DNA of 11,283 bases from Verrucomicrobiales bacterium (lineage in GTDB: Bacteria; Verrucomicrobiota; Verrucomicrobiia; Verrucomicrobiales; DEV007), in assembly GCA_002696885.1 (NCBI GenBank), contig NZSO01000018.1:1-11283 (forward strand). Direction: 5' to 3'. The notes beneath the pieces are model-generated. The model made no database searches. It saw nothing but the letters and a program-made list of their open reading frames with translations, and had not been told where the DNA came from. Within the stretch, counting starts at the first letter, position 1. Each line of letters opens with the position of its first letter. Below are positions 1 to 11,283 of this stretch, one piece after another. A program made the translations under genes and the position numbers.

Positions 1-1
1 T

Positions 2-9439
<9,438 letters not shown>

Positions 9440-9473
9440 AACATTTTTTTAGAATATATTTTGTAATAATAAT
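9440..9473 (+). promoter_or_regulatory. 34-bp AT-only-type spacer, probable promoter/3' end region
   Basis: Only 3 of 34 bases are G or C. It holds a run of seven T (9444-9450), the self-complementary octamer AATATATT (9453-9460) and TAATAATAAT immediately before the ATG at 9474. No Shine-Dalgarno-like purine stretch is present at the usual distance. T-rich runs serve as transcription termination signals in poxviruses (TTTTTNT), and AT-rich boxes serve as promoters in giant viruses, but neither role can be proved here. Confidence 0.3.
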
Positions 9474-11117
9474 ATGAGTTTCTTTAACTATATAGAATTA
9501 AGTAAGAGTGTAAATGACATATTTCCACAATGGAATTCAGATAATATGACAGATGCTATAAGAATACAGCTGATACTTGATGGAAGTAGAAATAGACCAG
9601 GAGATAGAAATACATTAGGTTGTTTTTTAAGAAATGGAATACCAATTCCAACATTTTCAGATGAAGTATCTGCGGGTGATTACAATTATATTCGGTTAAA
9701 TCGAGAGAATGTATTAAAAGATTATAGTAATTGGAATGAACTAAATGTTTCAGATAATATGAAAGGATATTTAATATTAAAAGCAGAAAGGAATGCTTTG
9801 TCTCAATTATTACAAACAAATATTCAATTAATAAAAAGAAATATAGAAAGTGAGTATTATGAAAGTTTAAATTTTCGATTATTGCCAAAAGTCTCGAATA
9901 TTATACCTGGTTACAGCCAATCTTACAATCAATCTAATACAGAACAAGTATACAATACACCATTAAATTCTAGTGTATATTTTCGAGTAAAGCCAAATGT
10001 TGATTCTAATTCAGATAATACTAAAATAGAAGATATATCATTGATAACGCTTGGTTCAAATAAAATAAAATTAAGCCCAGAAAAAACGGATAAAACGATA
10101 TCATATAAAGATACAAGTAGCTATGTGTGTAGCTTATTTCAGATCGTAAAGGCGTCTTCAGGAAAGAACAAGAAAACAGGAAAATACGTATTAATGACTG
10201 ATGGATATTATAGTGGTACTAAAAAAATAGAGTATATTGATGGAAAGATAGAGAATCATTTTATTATTCGATTTCAACAAAATGAAACTGGAGAGCATTT
10301 GATTCAAGTAAAGGCAGTAGATGATAGATTTAAAGATAAATTTATAGATAATTTGTATTTTACAATAAATAGTAAAGCATATAAAATACTAAATAACTCA
10401 AATTATAGTAGTGATGATTTATTTAAAGGAAATGTGTGTATAAATTTAATTAATGAAGATGTTAATGAATCGGGCATGCAAGTATATCGATGGACTACTA
10501 ATGAAACTAATTTGGATTTATATAATTTGACTTTAAATAAGACCAGTAGTGAATTTGTAAATATTGTGAAATATTCAAAAGAAGAACCAGAAGAAGAGGA
10601 AAATAGAATGGATGTTAAATTGGGTACTGGAGATATGTTTGTTAATAAATATATTTCGGGTCACAAGAATATAGGTAGGACAAACCTCTATGTTGCAAGA
10701 TTGATAAATAGTGATAATAAGAGTTTCTTTCTGTTTAAAGATGGATATAATAGTAGTGGTTTAATAACCGATAAAAAAATACCATATAAGAATGGAGAAT
10801 TAGAATCAGCAATTTCAATAAAAATAGAGGATAAATCAATACAAATACGTGCTAATATGTTTGAGTTTTTTGATACATATATCGATACTTTGTTTTTTAC
10901 ATTAACTGGAGAAATGGAAACAATATTAAATTCATCAAATCAAATTGAAGATAATATGCCGTTTTTTAGTAAGGGTAGTGTATCGATAAAGTTGATTAGC
11001 GATGTATTTCCTCAAATTTATAAGTGGCAAAGCACTCAAACAAACATGGATTTGTATGAATATAGTGTAAATAAATTGACAAATAGATTTAGCAAAATAA
11101 TATATTTAGATTCATAA
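9474..11117 (+). CDS. Uncharacterised 547-residue protein with internal tandem duplication
   Basis: The start ATG at 9474 follows the stop of the giant gene by 34 bp; the first residues are MSFFNYIELS. I do not recognise a family. Residues 1-140 look mixed, with a likely helical stretch at about 95-135 (ILKAERNALSQLLQTNIQLI onwards). Residues about 192-368 and 382-547 are two diverged copies of one domain: FIDNLYFTI matches YIDTLFFTL, ILNNSN matches ILNSSN, LFKGNVCINLI matches FSKGSVSIKLI, YRWTTNETNLDLY matches YKWQSTQTNMDLY, and FVNIVKYS matches FSKIIYLDS. An acidic linker, EEPEEEE, lies between them. No signal peptide, transmembrane segment or enzyme motif is seen. It could be a structural or surface partner of the upstream protein; position is the only support. 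It overlaps the convergent gene by 6 bp. Confidence 0.88.
   Translation: MSFFNYIELSKSVNDIFPQWNSDNMTDAIRIQLILDGSRNRPGDRNTLGCFLRNGIPIPTFSDEVSAGDYNYIRLNRENVLKDYSNWNELNVSDNMKGYLILKAERNALSQLLQTNIQLIKRNIESEYYESLNFRLLPKVSNIIPGYSQSYNQSNTEQVYNTPLNSSVYFRVKPNVDSNSDNTKIEDISLITLGSNKIKLSPEKTDKTISYKDTSSYVCSLFQIVKASSGKNKKTGKYVLMTDGYYSGTKKIEYIDGKIENHFIIRFQQNETGEHLIQVKAVDDRFKDKFIDNLYFTINSKAYKILNNSNYSSDDLFKGNVCINLINEDVNESGMQVYRWTTNETNLDLYNLTLNKTSSEFVNIVKYSKEEPEEEENRMDVKLGTGDMFVNKYISGHKNIGRTNLYVARLINSDNKSFFLFKDGYNSSGLITDKKIPYKNGELESAISIKIEDKSIQIRANMFEFFDTYIDTLFFTLTGEMETILNSSNQIEDNMPFFSKGSVSIKLISDVFPQIYKWQSTQTNMDLYEYSVNKLTNRFSKIIYLDS
10047..10577 (+). repeat. Internal protein repeat, copy A
   Basis: Residues about 192-368 of the 547-residue protein. 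It starts near TLGSNKIKL, has a DGYYSG turn, a FIDNLYFTI strand, LFKGNVCINLI, and ends with YRWTTNETNLDLY and VNIVKYS. It is similar over its whole length to the following copy, although the identity is only moderate. Confidence 0.75.
10617..11114 (+). repeat. Internal protein repeat, copy B
   Basis: Residues about 382-547. It starts near KLGTGDMFV, has a DGYNSSG turn, a YIDTLFFTL strand, FSKGSVSIKLI, and ends with YKWQSTQTNMDLY and SKIIYLDS at the protein C-terminus. It mirrors copy A in order and spacing; the acidic linker EEPEEEE (about 10584-10604) separates the two. Confidence 0.75.
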
Positions 11118-11283
11118 TTTTCTAATATACTTATTGCCAAATCTAACTTTTTTAGGTTTTTTATATGGTGGAGGTTTTCTCTTATTTTTATTTTTGGCTT
11201 TTGAAATAGCAATACGTCTTCTAATATCAGGATAAAATTTTTCGACATATATAAGTTTCTTTTTGGGTAAAGTATGTAATATA
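11112..11283 (-). CDS. Basic C-terminal fragment of an uncharacterised protein, 5'-partial
   Basis: Reading leftward from the window edge, 56 codons are open and end in TGA (complement of 11112-11114). The residues run LPKKKLIYVEKFYPD, then a Lys/Arg-rich stretch with PPPYKKPKKVRFG, and end KYIRKL. G or C occupies 7 of 56 third positions against 16 first and 17 second positions, the bias expected of coding sequence in this AT-rich DNA. The stop overlaps the stop of the convergent gene by 6 bp, the packing typical of a compact viral genome. A competing - strand frame (11036-11248) has an ATG but would run 82 bases antisense into the upstream gene. The strongly basic tail could bind nucleic acid or another acidic partner; the function is unknown. 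Confidence 0.6.
   Translation of the reverse strand, partial: ILHTLPKKKLIYVEKFYPDIRRRIAISKAKNKNKRKPPPYKKPKKVRFGNKYIRKL

Noticed and set aside
9556..9888. 110-codon opposite-strand open frame inside the second gene
   Set aside because: It is antisense to a well-supported coding region and has a His/Leu/Phe/Tyr-rich composition typical of the complement of AT-rich coding DNA.
11118..11180. Possible terminator hairpin after the second gene
   Set aside because: Only a 4-bp CTAA/TTAG stem around a T run can be drawn, and the stretch is better explained as coding for the convergent gene.
11036..11248. 70-residue - strand open frame with an ATG near the right edge
   Set aside because: It runs 82 bases antisense into the 547-residue gene and competes with a neighbouring - strand frame that has lower G+C at third positions, is rich in Lys/Pro and stops exactly at the convergent gene end.

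Overview
The window is AT-rich apart from its Pro-Glu coding tracts and is almost entirely coding. It holds one enormous open gene on the + strand that is cut by the left edge, a second + strand gene 34 bp downstream, and the C-terminal end of a - strand gene that enters from the right edge. The - strand gene converges on the second gene with a 6-bp tail-to-tail overlap. No introns are apparent, the spacers are very short, and there is no Shine-Dalgarno-like sequence before the second gene. The giant gene encodes metazoan/marine-style extracellular domains (FG-GAP-like propeller, hyalin-repeat-like Ig domains, discoidin-like domains, lectin-like fold). Together these traits best fit a large eukaryote-infecting DNA virus (NCLDV, Imitervirales/mesomimivirus type). 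No hallmark viral gene (capsid, polymerase, packaging ATPase) lies in the window, so the assignment is an inference. An AT-rich marine bacterium or a protist contig is the alternative.

Bases 2-9439 encode at least 3145 residues of a mosaic protein. From left to right it has: a poly(Pro-Glu) tract; a beta-rich region ending in a degenerate cupredoxin-like domain; a second Pro-Glu tract; a seven-bladed FG-GAP-like beta-propeller; a third Pro-Glu tract; an Ig-like domain; a long fourth Pro-Glu tract; a galactose-binding/CBM-like jelly roll; an uncharacterised beta-rich stretch; seven HYR/Ig-like repeats; two discoidin (F5/8 type C)-like domains; one more HYR/Ig-like repeat; and a C-terminal lectin-like region. 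The first methionine in the frame (base 107) is not the real start, because the Pro-Glu coding continues upstream to the window edge.

Bases 9474-11117 encode a 547-residue protein of unknown family whose C-terminal two thirds is a diverged tandem duplication. Bases 11112-11283 (- strand) encode the strongly basic C-terminal 56 residues of another protein.

The picture is of a surface or virion fibre/adhesin locus: adhesive and sugar-binding-like modules on stiff Pro-Glu rods, with a possible partner gene directly behind. The exact role, binding target and localisation cannot be read from the sequence.
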